Assembly: GCA_021828925.1 (NCBI GenBank)
Contig: JAJZCT010000032.1
Location: 1 to 12,782 of the forward strand
Reading direction: 5' to 3'
DNA from: Planctomycetota bacterium
GTDB lineage: Bacteria; Planctomycetota; Phycisphaerae; WQYP01
Length of the DNA: 12,782 nt
Under the pieces are notes generated by a model. It had not been told where the DNA came from, did no database searches, and worked only from the letters and a program-made list of their open reading frames with translations. This document shows, piece by piece, positions 1 through 6,806 of the stretch (position 1 is its first letter; every line of letters starts with the position of its first letter). A program made the position numbers and the translations under genes.

Positions 1-1063
1 TCAGAGAGGAATTATTGTAAGGCAGTTGCGGATAAGCCGAAGCCCGCAGGGGTTCAAGTTTTTCAGTGGACAGGCTCGCGAGGTCCACACTGGCTGTCTG
101 TTTCATGTGCAAGGCTAAGGGCTTTTCATTGGAGGGAATAAGGAATATCCAATCCTGTATCACGCGCCGATGGCCATGCACGGTTCGGTAATCGTCGACC
201 ATGGCATTGTTAAGTTTCACCGGCGTATATTGGCGGCCGTCCTTAAGATATCCGCTGGGAAAGTACATTTTGCCGCCGGTGGTGACCATTTGCACTTCTG
301 CCGGTGTCAATCGAAAATAGCCCTGATCCGAGCTGACATTGGGCTGGGCGCTGCCATGGTTTACTTCCGTGCGGACCAAAATAGCCTGTTTTCCAGCCGC
401 GGGAATACCGTACTGCTTAAGTACGGCCACCGGCAGCGGTGCGGCAAAGGGAACATGCAACAGACTTGGTGGAAGGGCTTTAGCCCCAGCATATTGGACG
501 GTGTAGCGGTCGGCATACCATTGCCGGAGGGGCTGGGGATTGTACTTGCTGAAGGGTTGTCCGCCTACGCTTCGGCCGCTGACCATGCCCCAGAGGCTGG
601 TAACAAAACCATCCGGATCCAGCCACAGGCCGGTGGGTGAGTTACTGGCCAAATCCGCCGCCGTGCTGTACCGGGAATATCCCAAAATACTGCTGGGCAG
701 CGGCAGCATTTGCACGCCCACCATTACCGAGCCGATTAAAATCATGGCGGTAAAAAAGCCAAAGGCCCCTCCAACGATGCGTCCCGGCCAGAGCGGGAGT
801 TCCACATCGCCGCGAATCAGGTAGTCAAAGGCCGTGCGAATGAGGGAAAAAGCCAGGAAAAATACCAGTAAAAACGTAACGCCGTACGCAAAATCAGGAC
901 GATGATTCAGAATGGGATTGGCCCACGCCTGATAGACCCCCATCGCCAACGTAGAGGCAAAGAAGCTGGCACACAACAGGAGTAATGCTGACAACGGCCC
1001 CTCATTGGCCATATATAGCGCAAAGAGGATAATGAACAATAGTACGATGAATTGAAGAATCAT
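1..1063 (-). CDS. CvpA-like membrane protein with long C-terminal domain (3' end beyond window)
   Basis: Reading leftward from ATG at 1063, the frame stays open to position 1, giving about 354 codons with no stop. The first 120 residues hold four hydrophobic segments, near residues 1-19, 24-46, 58-80 and 94-120. The spacing is typical of the CvpA (colicin V production) family, including a short charged loop before a Gly-rich fourth segment (GRIVGGAFG, about residues 94-102). Usual CvpA proteins end near 160-180 residues. This one continues for at least 230 mostly hydrophilic residues rich in Tyr, Pro and Gly, which I do not recognise and which probably lie outside the cytoplasm. A GGAAGA ribosome site sits about 6 bases before the ATG. 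It follows the GspE-like gene by 68 bp and is probably cotranscribed with it. CvpA proteins have been linked to colicin export, biofilm and envelope stress, but the role here is unknown. The family call is moderately sure, the function is not. Confidence 0.6.
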   Translation of the reverse strand, partial: MILQFIVLLFIILFALYMANEGPLSALLLLCASFFASTLAMGVYQAWANPILNHRPDFAYGVTFLLVFFLAFSLIRTAFDYLIRGDVELPLWPGRIVGGAFGFFTAMILIGSVMVGVQMLPLPSSILGYSRYSTAADLASNSPTGLWLDPDGFVTSLWGMVSGRSVGGQPFSKYNPQPLRQWYADRYTVQYAGAKALPPSLLHVPFAAPLPVAVLKQYGIPAAGKQAILVRTEVNHGSAQPNVSSDQGYFRLTPAEVQMVTTGGKMYFPSGYLKDGRQYTPVKLNNAMVDDYRTVHGHRRVIQDWIFLIPSNEKPLALHMKQTASVDLASLSTEKLEPLRASAYPQLPYNNSSL

Positions 1064-1131
1064 TGATGATCTTCCAATGCGCTGCGGCGTGTGAATCGCA
1101 ATCCGGCAAGCGATTCAGAAGCCTGTGTCAC

Positions 1132-2901
1132 TTAACTGTTTCCAGCGGACGATCCGCCGGCCTGAGAGCTACCGGCACCCGTGGCACCAGCCTGAGTTTG
1201 CCCCGGTATCTTCCCGGTCTTGTCCGTATCTGCCTTGGGGGGTCCGGAAGGCGCGGCTTTCGGTTTGGAGGCCGACTTTTTGTCCGGAGTGCACACGCGA
1301 ATCACTTCCTGGATTGAAGTAATTCCCAGGGCAAATTTTCTAAAACCGTGTTCCACCATGAACATCATATTATTTTTCCGCGACAGGGTGCGGATTTCTT
1401 CCGCCGGCCGTCCGGTGGCAATAGCCCGGCGAATTTCGTCATTGATCACCAGGATTTCAAATATTCCGGTCTGTCCGCGGTAACCCAGACTGGCGCAATC
1501 CGGACACTTTATTAAGTTCCCCTTTGGATCACGGGACGGTTGTGTGTTGGCCTTAAAGGCTGAGAGATCGCGGCCGACGGGTAAATTCAACTTGGCCAGC
1601 ATCGCCTCATCGGGCTGATAAGCGATTTTGCATGTCGGGCAGAGCAGGCGCACCAGCCGCTGGGATATGATGGCGCGCAGCGGCGTGGCAGCCACTTGGT
1701 TATCGGGCAAAACTTTACGCCACAGTTCCAGGGCGGTAATGGCATCATTAGCTCGCAAACCAACATAAACACGATGCTCTTCACGAGAGTATTTGGCAAT
1801 CGCTTCTGCCGTTGCCGCGTCGGGGCATTGCGCCACCATCAGAATATGCGGGTCTTTTAGCATAAGACTTTGCAAGGCTTTAGAGTGGCTGGCGTTGGCT
1901 GCGGAGGGGTCGAAGCGGGTTAAGGAGATGGATTCAAAATCGGCCCGCGGGTTAATTTCAAAAGTGTTGATGCTGGTCGTGTAAGCGTCATGATTAGCCA
2001 GCAGGGAATAGAGCGTGGTTGTGCGGCCCATGTGCGGGGGAGATGATACGATCACCAGCCCTTCATTGCCCTGAAGCACCTCGCGCAGGGCCGTGAGTTG
2101 TTCGGACGACATGCCTAGGTGATCCAGCGGCATTTTCCAGTTATCTTTGGCGTTTATCTGGAGCCATAGCCGTTCACCAGCTGTTGTGCCACTGGTATTG
2201 GCGGTCCAGTGGACCGGATTGTTGTCCGCATCGCGGGTGGTAAATGTTGCCGATTGCGGGCGCCGCCGCTCTTCCAGCGAAAGGCCGGTAAGCTGTTTGA
2301 CGGATTGGATCAGCGGTTCGGCGTTGGTGCGCTGCATCCCGGATTGGGGGTAGGCCACCCCGTCTGTACTGAAGGACATTTCATAAGCCTGAGCCGCCGG
2401 CATAAGATCGATACGCTGCGCCCGGTTTTCCAAGCCTTGTATCAGCAACTGATCCAGCAGCACCACGCCGTTGTAACCGGGGTCTTCCACCGCCGGCAGG
2501 TGCAGCGGCTTTCCGCCCTTTCCTTCATACCGCAAGCCCAGTTGGGAAACGGACTTTTTTGCCCGCCGCCCGGCGGAAAACTGCTCCATGTGCCCGGATA
2601 TCACACCCAGCAGATCGCCGGAAGATCCCAGCACCTGCACGCGTGTGCGCCAGTAATAACCCAGTAAAGCTCCGGGAATGAATATATTCAGTAGCAGTGC
2701 AAACCAGAAGTTTGGAATCAGCAGCCAGATCAGCAGGAGAATGGCCACGGATCCCAGCAAAGCGCCTTTCCATATCAGGGCGGGCTGTTCGGGCATGTTA
2801 GGAAGGTCATTGTCAATCCAGACAAGAAAGCGTCCCCAGAGCACAAGAACGGCAACCGCCACCGCAACATAAATGACATTTACATACATCAAAGCAATCA
2901 T
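1132..2901 (-). CDS. Membrane-anchored GspE/PilB-like protein, probable pseudo-ATPase
   Basis: The 589-residue protein starts with three membrane segments (about 2-22, 44-62, 65-83). A GspE N2-like domain follows (about 140-255, with the conserved LEERRRPQ at 209-216 and GERLWLQI at 242-249), then a secretion-ATPase core (about 260-535). A CxxC pair at 421/424 and another at 466/469 match the GspE zinc-binding insert. The last 50 residues are a Lys/Pro then Gly/Ser-rich tail. The fold signature is clear but the catalytic motifs are changed. The Walker A region reads SSPPHMGRTTT (286-296), with Arg in place of Lys and the first Gly lost. The Walker B region reads LMVAQCPD (354-361), with Gln for the catalytic Glu and Pro for the Arg of GEIRD. 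The His box LHTNDA is LRANDA (382-387). The Asp box keeps only Glu315. ATP hydrolysis is therefore unlikely. Normal GspE/PilB proteins are soluble and lack these membrane helices. The ATG at 2901 has GAAGG 5 bases upstream. It follows the PilT-like gene by 149 bp. Confidence 0.85.
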   Translation of the reverse strand: MIALMYVNVIYVAVAVAVLVLWGRFLVWIDNDLPNMPEQPALIWKGALLGSVAILLLIWLLIPNFWFALLLNIFIPGALLGYYWRTRVQVLGSSGDLLGVISGHMEQFSAGRRAKKSVSQLGLRYEGKGGKPLHLPAVEDPGYNGVVLLDQLLIQGLENRAQRIDLMPAAQAYEMSFSTDGVAYPQSGMQRTNAEPLIQSVKQLTGLSLEERRRPQSATFTTRDADNNPVHWTANTSGTTAGERLWLQINAKDNWKMPLDHLGMSSEQLTALREVLQGNEGLVIVSSPPHMGRTTTLYSLLANHDAYTTSINTFEINPRADFESISLTRFDPSAANASHSKALQSLMLKDPHILMVAQCPDAATAEAIAKYSREEHRVYVGLRANDAITALELWRKVLPDNQVAATPLRAIISQRLVRLLCPTCKIAYQPDEAMLAKLNLPVGRDLSAFKANTQPSRDPKGNLIKCPDCASLGYRGQTGIFEILVINDEIRRAIATGRPAEEIRTLSRKNNMMFMVEHGFRKFALGITSIQEVIRVCTPDKKSASKPKAAPSGPPKADTDKTGKIPGQTQAGATGAGSSQAGGSSAGNS

Positions 2902-3016
2902 TCCTGCCTTCGCGTGTAGCCCCAGGCACCATGCTACGCGCCGCCAAATGCAAAACTTACCATGATCCGGCTAATTAAGCCAGAGATTCTTAATCGGAAT
3001 CATCCTTGACGCCACT

Positions 3017-3032
3017 TAGCGCTTCTGCGCTA
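3017..3032 (-). other. Short hairpin after the PilT-like gene
   Basis: TAGCGC and GCGCTA pair perfectly around a TTCT loop (AGAA on the minus strand), about 19 bp downstream of the PilT-like stop codon. No T-run follows on the minus strand, so a full intrinsic terminator is not supported. It may act as an mRNA 3'-end stabiliser or weak pause site between the PilT-like and GspE-like genes. The rest of the 149-bp gap (2902-3050) shows nothing else clear. Confidence 0.3.
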
Positions 3033-3050
3033 TTTCGCCTCCCGCAGGGG

Positions 3051-4184
3051 TTAATTCGTACGAATGCCCTTCATGCGCATGCGCAATTCATCCGGATTGG
3101 GCGACGCAATATAGGCCTCTTTGTGTGTAATGGTCTCGCTGGCCACAAGTTCACACAGCATGTCATTAAAGTCAATCATCCCGGCTCCGCGCTCGGACCG
3201 GATCACCTGCGTCAATTCATTTTCCCGGCCTTCAAGAATGTATTTCCTGACCGAGGGTGAATTCAACATGACTTCGACCACCGGGACTCGGCCAATGGCT
3301 GGATCGATGGCCGGCACCAGTTTCTGAAAAATAATGGCCTTCATATTGTTGGCAATGGCTTGACGCATGTTCATGTGCATATCCGGAGGGAACAATTCCA
3401 GAACGCGTGTGATGGCTCCCGGAGCACTGGCGGCATGAATGGTGGAAAACACCATGTGCCCGGTTTCTGTGGCCTGTACGGCAGCCTGAAATGTCAGGCG
3501 GTCACGCATTTCCCCGATCAAAATAACATCAGGGTCTTCACGCATCATGTAGCGGATGGCCATTTCAAAGCTTTCAACATCCAGACCCACTTCGCGCTGG
3601 TTGATAAAGGCTTTCTGATCCACATAGGTGTATTCAATAGGATCTTCTATGGTGATAATGTGGCATGACCGCCGATCGTTCACTTGCTGGAGCATCGCAG
3701 CGATGGTGGTGCTTTTGCCGCTGCCCGTGATGCCCGCGAGCATGACCAGTCCCTGTTCGTTGTCCGCAATTTTTTCAAAAACTTCAGGCAGGTGCAACTG
3801 GGCGAAATTCGGAATTTTCGGATTAATGCGCCGCGCCGCCAAGCTGACCATGCCGCGCTGGCGAAAAATATTGACGCGGAATCGCTCGGTGGGGCCTATG
3901 GCGTAGGCGATATCCAGTGATCCGCGATGCAGGAAATCATGCCACTGCTCTTCGGTGAGCATTTCCTTGACCATGGCTTCGATTTCCGCATTGGTCAGCG
4001 GTGTGCCGGTAGTCGGAACCAGCCGACCGGATTTACGCACGCGCGGCAATACCTCGGCCTTGATGTGCAAATCGCTGCCTTCCACCTTGGTGACAACTTC
4101 AAAATATTTATGAATCTTCGGCGTTGCTCCGCGCTTGGCGGATTCGGCGACTTCAACTTTTGTACCCTGCGATTCTTTAGTCAT
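3051..4184 (-). CDS. pilT-like: PilT-family (type IV pilus retraction/twitching) ATPase
   Basis: The 377-residue soluble ATPase has all motifs of an active PilT/GspE-superfamily motor: Walker A GITGSGKST (151-159, Lys157), Asp box TIEDPIE (178-184), Walker B VILIGEMRD (220-228, Glu225) and His box FSTIHAAS (246-253, His250). The C-terminal part carries PVVEVMLNSP (301-310) and LEGRENEL (317-324), as in PilT. There is no zinc Cys motif, which separates it from GspE and PilB. Known PilT proteins power pilus retraction from the cytoplasmic face of the inner membrane. Length is close to the usual 340-380. AAGGA lies about 10 bases before the ATG at 4184. An earlier ATG at 4192 is in another frame that stops at once. 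It lies 48 bp after the PIG-L gene and directly before the inactive-looking GspE relative, so the two may form a mixed motor complex. No pilin, PilC or secretin gene is in the window, so the machine it serves is not shown. Confidence 0.9.
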   Translation of the reverse strand: MTKESQGTKVEVAESAKRGATPKIHKYFEVVTKVEGSDLHIKAEVLPRVRKSGRLVPTTGTPLTNAEIEAMVKEMLTEEQWHDFLHRGSLDIAYAIGPTERFRVNIFRQRGMVSLAARRINPKIPNFAQLHLPEVFEKIADNEQGLVMLAGITGSGKSTTIAAMLQQVNDRRSCHIITIEDPIEYTYVDQKAFINQREVGLDVESFEMAIRYMMREDPDVILIGEMRDRLTFQAAVQATETGHMVFSTIHAASAPGAITRVLELFPPDMHMNMRQAIANNMKAIIFQKLVPAIDPAIGRVPVVEVMLNSPSVRKYILEGRENELTQVIRSERGAGMIDFNDMLCELVASETITHKEAYIASPNPDELRMRMKGIRTN

Positions 4185-4232
4185 GCGACCATTATCCTTC
4201 TTACTAAAAACTAAAACTTACAACACACGCGC

Positions 4233-4922
4233 TTAAAAAGCCAGTCCATCCAGGGATTTTAGCCCCAGTGTTTCCTGCACGAAAAAGGGTTCCGCGAATC
4301 GACGGCGAATGGTCCCGCCGAAATATCCGTTGATATTCTCAATGTAGGGGAGGATTTCCCACTGCGATTCCGCCGGCCGCCCCGTACTGAACTGCGACTC
4401 ATAACACCGCACCGCCTGACGTTTAGCATCCATGGCATCTGTAACATCCACACAGAAAGAGGCCGGAAAATTAAACCGCAGATGGGAGCAGAAATAGTAG
4501 ATCAACCGCGGCGGATAAAATGGTTCACCGGGGATTTCGGATTTTGTCAGCTTGGCGTCAAACCGGGCATCTTCAGCGATTTTGGTCACTTGCCGATGGT
4601 CCGGGTGGGCGTCCTGGGGATAGGGAAGAAATACAATATCAGGGCGAAGCCGGCGAAACACGGCGGCCGTGGCATGGCGCGCGGCAAGACTCCATGTCAC
4701 TTCCCGATTTTTCAGCCCCAGTGACAGGCGGGTGGCTCCCAGAATCTTGGCGGCAGCGGCTGATTCGGCCGCCCGCGTTTCGGGTGTGCCGAAGGGCGTC
4801 GGTTCGCCATTGGTCATGTCCAGAAGTGTCACAGCGTGCATCTGTCGCGTGAGCAGGGCAATCGTTGCGCCCATAGCGAGTTCCTGATCGTCGGGGTGGG
4901 GTCCAATTACCAGAATGTTCAT
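4233..4922 (-). CDS. PIG-L family deacetylase, BshB1-like
   Basis: The 229-residue protein is a Zn-dependent N-acetylglucosaminyl deacetylase of the PIG-L/LmbE family. The metal-binding motif PHPDDQE is at 8-14 and the second metal motif HPDH at 106-109, preceded by VFLPYPQDA (97-105). Several stretches match my recollection of BshB1, the bacillithiol enzyme that removes acetyl from GlcNAc-malate: RLIYYF (139-144), FCVDVTDAMDAKRQ (156-169) and CYESQF (173-178). Length fits BshB1 (about 235). Other PIG-L enzymes act on mycothiol precursors, lipid-linked GlcNAc or antibiotics, and no bshA or bshC gene is in the window, so the thiol role is inferred. The ATG at 4922 begins directly with the family's usual N-terminal strand (MNILVIGPHPDD). 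The ribosome site is weak. It lies 62 bp after citrate synthase and 48 bp before the PilT-like gene, in the same direction. Confidence 0.8.
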   Translation of the reverse strand: MNILVIGPHPDDQELAMGATIALLTRQMHAVTLLDMTNGEPTPFGTPETRAAESAAAAKILGATRLSLGLKNREVTWSLAARHATAAVFRRLRPDIVFLPYPQDAHPDHRQVTKIAEDARFDAKLTKSEIPGEPFYPPRLIYYFCSHLRFNFPASFCVDVTDAMDAKRQAVRCYESQFSTGRPAESQWEILPYIENINGYFGGTIRRRFAEPFFVQETLGLKSLDGLAF

Positions 4923-4984
4923 AGCATCAAGCCCGTTTAAGCATGGCGGGGTTTCATTTCCAAAACGCCTTGAGAAAAAATACG

Positions 4985-6124
4985 TCAGCGGGATTCAAAC
5001 GATTTCCAATGCTGATTGCGCGGTCCGATATATTCCGCGCGGGGCCGGATCAGCTTGTTGTTTGAATATTGCTCCAGAATGTGGGCAATCCATCCGCTGG
5101 TGCGGCTGATGGCGAAAATCGGAGTAAAAAGATCAGCGGGTATATGCAGATAGTGATACACTGATGCGCTGTAAAAATCGACATTCGGTTTCAAATTTTT
5201 TGCTCGCACCACCAGGTCTTCGATGCGCACGGACATTTCATACCAGCGCTGCTGCCCAGTCAGCGTGCCGAGCTGGCGCGACATTTCCTTGAGATGCCGC
5301 GCGCGCGGATCGCCGTTTTTATAAACCGCGTGTCCAAAACCCATTATTTTTTCGTGGTTGTCCAGCTTCGCCCGGATATAGGCATCCACGGTGTCCGGGT
5401 TGCCGATTTCATTAAGCATCCGCATGACCTGTTCATTGGCTCCGCCATGCAGGGGGCCTTTTAAGGCACAGATGGCGGCTACGAGCGCGGAGTGCATATC
5501 GGTCAGCGTGCCTGCCGCCACGCGTGCGGCAAATGTGCTGGCATTTAATTCATGATCCGCGTGAAGAATATAAGCTTTGTCCAGGGCGCGTGTGGCCAAA
5601 GGTTCGGGCGATCGGCCGGTGAGCATGTATAAAAAATTTGCCGCCAGGTTCAAATCACGTCGGGGTGCCAGAGGTTCGCGGTCGTTGCGGATGCGATCAT
5701 ACGCCGCTACGACGCTGGCCATTTGACCCAGAATCCGCAGGGATTTTCGCTGATTGGCCGCGGCGGACATGTCTTCGGATTCAGCGTCAAACATGGCCAT
5801 AGCGCTGGCGGCGGTGCGCAGAGCTTCCATCGGCGTGCTGCGCCGGGGAAAGGATTTCATCATGGCCAGCAGCCCTTCCGGCAATTGTGCCTGCTCGGCA
5901 ATGGATTGGCGCAGATCGTCCAGTTCTCCGCGTGTAGGAAGTCGCCCGTTCCAAAGCAGAAATACCACTTCTTCAAATGTGGAATTTTCCGCCAGTTCAT
6001 CGATGGAAATGCCGCGATAGGTCAACACGCCGTTTTCAATGGAGCAAATGGAAGAGCTTAACGCCACGATGTCGCGCAGGCCTCCGCTGGTTGCGCCGAC
6101 GGTAGTCATGGGGGTCTGGGTCAT
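4985..6124 (-). CDS. Citrate synthase (possibly 2-methylcitrate synthase)
   Basis: The 379-residue protein condenses acetyl-CoA (or propionyl-CoA) with oxaloacetate at the entry of the TCA cycle, in the cytoplasm. The catalytic triad is visible: His226 in GPLHGGANE (223-231), His265 in MGFGHAVYKNGDPRA (261-275) and Asp316 in NVDFYSASVY (314-323). Also present are HADHELNAST (188-197) and substrate-binding Arg341. The compact length and the ending YIGPRNQHW (365-373) fit the short type I-like citrate synthases of Gram-positives and archaea rather than the 420-430-residue NADH-regulated type. Sequence alone does not separate citrate from methylcitrate synthase. No prp genes are nearby and acs is in the same region, so citrate is favoured. 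AGGAG lies 7 bases before the ATG at 6124, which settles the start. It is the first gene of the minus-strand block, and a strong terminator lies just upstream at 6201-6238. Confidence 0.93.
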   Translation of the reverse strand: MTQTPMTTVGATSGGLRDIVALSSSICSIENGVLTYRGISIDELAENSTFEEVVFLLWNGRLPTRGELDDLRQSIAEQAQLPEGLLAMMKSFPRRSTPMEALRTAASAMAMFDAESEDMSAAANQRKSLRILGQMASVVAAYDRIRNDREPLAPRRDLNLAANFLYMLTGRSPEPLATRALDKAYILHADHELNASTFAARVAAGTLTDMHSALVAAICALKGPLHGGANEQVMRMLNEIGNPDTVDAYIRAKLDNHEKIMGFGHAVYKNGDPRARHLKEMSRQLGTLTGQQRWYEMSVRIEDLVVRAKNLKPNVDFYSASVYHYLHIPADLFTPIFAISRTSGWIAHILEQYSNNKLIRPRAEYIGPRNQHWKSFESR

Positions 6125-6157
6125 ACGATTACTCCTGAACGCACATCAGAGATACTA

Positions 6158-6163
6158 ATAATA
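6158..6163 (-). promoter_or_regulatory. Possible -10 box for citrate synthase
   Basis: On the minus strand TATTAT (5 of 6 matches to TATAAT) lies about 34 bases before the citrate synthase ATG, between the gene and the upstream terminator. No good -35 box is found 16-18 bp upstream (TATACG there). The call rests mostly on position: if the terminator at 6201-6238 works, the gene needs a start site inside 6125-6200. Confidence 0.3.
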
Positions 6164-6200
6164 CACACTGGAGATGGAATCGTATAGTTTTGGGCGCAAT

Positions 6201-6238
6201 AAAAAAGCCGTGTGGAGGAGGGTAGGTCCACACGGCTT
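6201..6238 (-). terminator. Strong intrinsic terminator, minus strand
   Basis: A perfect 12-bp inverted repeat (6205-6216 with 6227-6238, AAGCCGTGTGGA and its complement) encloses a 10-base loop. On the minus strand it is followed by TTTTTTATT, counting two T inside the stem. The plus strand has no T-run after it. It must end a minus-strand transcript that begins to its right, where there is no protein gene, or attenuate a long citrate synthase leader. The minus-strand loop is C-rich (CCTACCCTCC). Confidence 0.85.
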
Positions 6239-6259
6239 GGCGGAGGAGGAAACGAGTTT

Positions 6260-6354
6260 AAGTGATAGTGTATGGTGCAGATCACACCAGCACAGACCTC
6301 CAGGTTGTGCTTGGGAAGCGGTGGCCCTGCGCCATACACGATCCATATTCACTT
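6260..6354 (-). ncRNA. Candidate structured small RNA or leader, rod-like hairpin
   Basis: Nested pairings build one 95-nt irregular hairpin: 6260-6265 with 6349-6354 (6 bp), 6268-6275 with 6332-6339 (8 bp), 6277-6280 with 6327-6330 (4 bp), CACC/GGTG at 6285-6288 with 6320-6323, AGCACA/TGTGCT at 6289-6294 with 6306-6311, and a 3-bp tip around a tetraloop. Small internal loops and one 8-nt bulge separate them. The minus strand is preferred because a strong terminator follows 22 bp downstream, giving an RNA of about 160-230 nt. Against this, T6276 opposite G6331 would be a G-U wobble only on the plus strand. It does not match SRP, tmRNA, RNase P or 6S RNA by any motif I know. No clear promoter is visible. 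Confidence 0.5.
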
Positions 6355-6423
6355 GTCATATTCGAGCACCGTCCCGTTCTTTCGGTCCCGAATTTCTTGC
6401 ATTCTCTGTCACTCCCGCGGTCC

Positions 6424-6485
6424 TTGCCGCACGTTAGATATATTGCAACTCTCATGCCAGTTCGACATGCGGCGGAATTTTTTTT
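6424..6485 (+). terminator. Possible plus-strand terminator with T8 run
   Basis: GCCGCA (6426-6431) pairs with TGCGGC (6468-6473), extended by two possible G-U pairs, and is followed after two further bases by eight T (6478-6485). The loop is 36 nt, much longer than in normal intrinsic terminators, so the T-run may be coincidence. If real, it would end a plus-strand RNA that includes the 6260-6354 hairpin. Confidence 0.25.
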
Positions 6486-6612
6486 GCGAATCCCTGCACG
6501 ACGTCGCACTTTGATTTAAGGAACAGGATTTTTATTGAAAAAAAGCCGGGCCTTTTGCCTTATTATTGGACAGACCTGTTTTAAAAAGCCAAATGGGGCC
6601 TTGAAAATGGGC

Positions 6613-6806
6613 GGGTGCCGGAGCCGGACACCCCACAACCCAATGCCTAAAGTTAGTGCAGCACGCCCCAGAGATGCTTATACGCCATGCAAGGCGCTAC
6701 TCCGGCATGCCTAACACGTCAGGACAATCCTAAGATTTGCGGGAATTGCTCCGGCAAGCTAAAACTGTTGCCGCACACCCGCTCTGCGCCGGGGAACCTT
6801 GCCGGA
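6613..6806 (+). promoter_or_regulatory. Inverted TGCCGGA repeats with competing stems in the GT87 leader
   Basis: TGCCGGAGC at 6616-6624 is exactly complementary to 6748-6756, and its first eight bases also to 6700-6707. The segment 6750-6758 is exactly complementary to CTTGCCGGA at 6798-6806. The first copy is also part of a local hairpin (6613-6620 with 6625-6633, one bulged A). Each of the two long pairings is 9 bp, and they exclude each other. The last copy lies about 30 bases before the GT87 ribosome site. This could be a switching leader RNA or a cluster of protein-binding sites. Confidence 0.35.

Noticed and set aside
170..824. Plus-strand open frames across 170-824
   Set aside because: They lie opposite the CvpA-like gene, which has a coherent hydrophobic pattern and a ribosome site. 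The plus-strand products show no family features.
1132..2901. GspE-like gene as a broken pseudogene
   Set aside because: The frame is intact over 589 codons, and structural motifs, zinc Cys pairs and membrane helices are preserved. Only catalytic residues are replaced.
6260..6354. Long hairpin as SRP RNA, 6S RNA or tRNA
   Set aside because: It lacks the SRP GNAR tip and AGCAG side, has no large 6S-type central bubble, and has no tRNA T-arm or acceptor geometry.
6282..6509. Minus-strand 75-codon frame in the central intergenic region
   Set aside because: The Arg/Cys/Ser-rich composition looks random, there is no ribosome site, and it overlaps the structured RNA candidate.
6540..6603. Terminator-like AAAAGCCGGGCCTTTT and the GGCC/GGCTTTTT hairpin near 6583-6603
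   Set aside because: The stems are only about 5 bp or need a bulge, so they are too weak to call as terminators.
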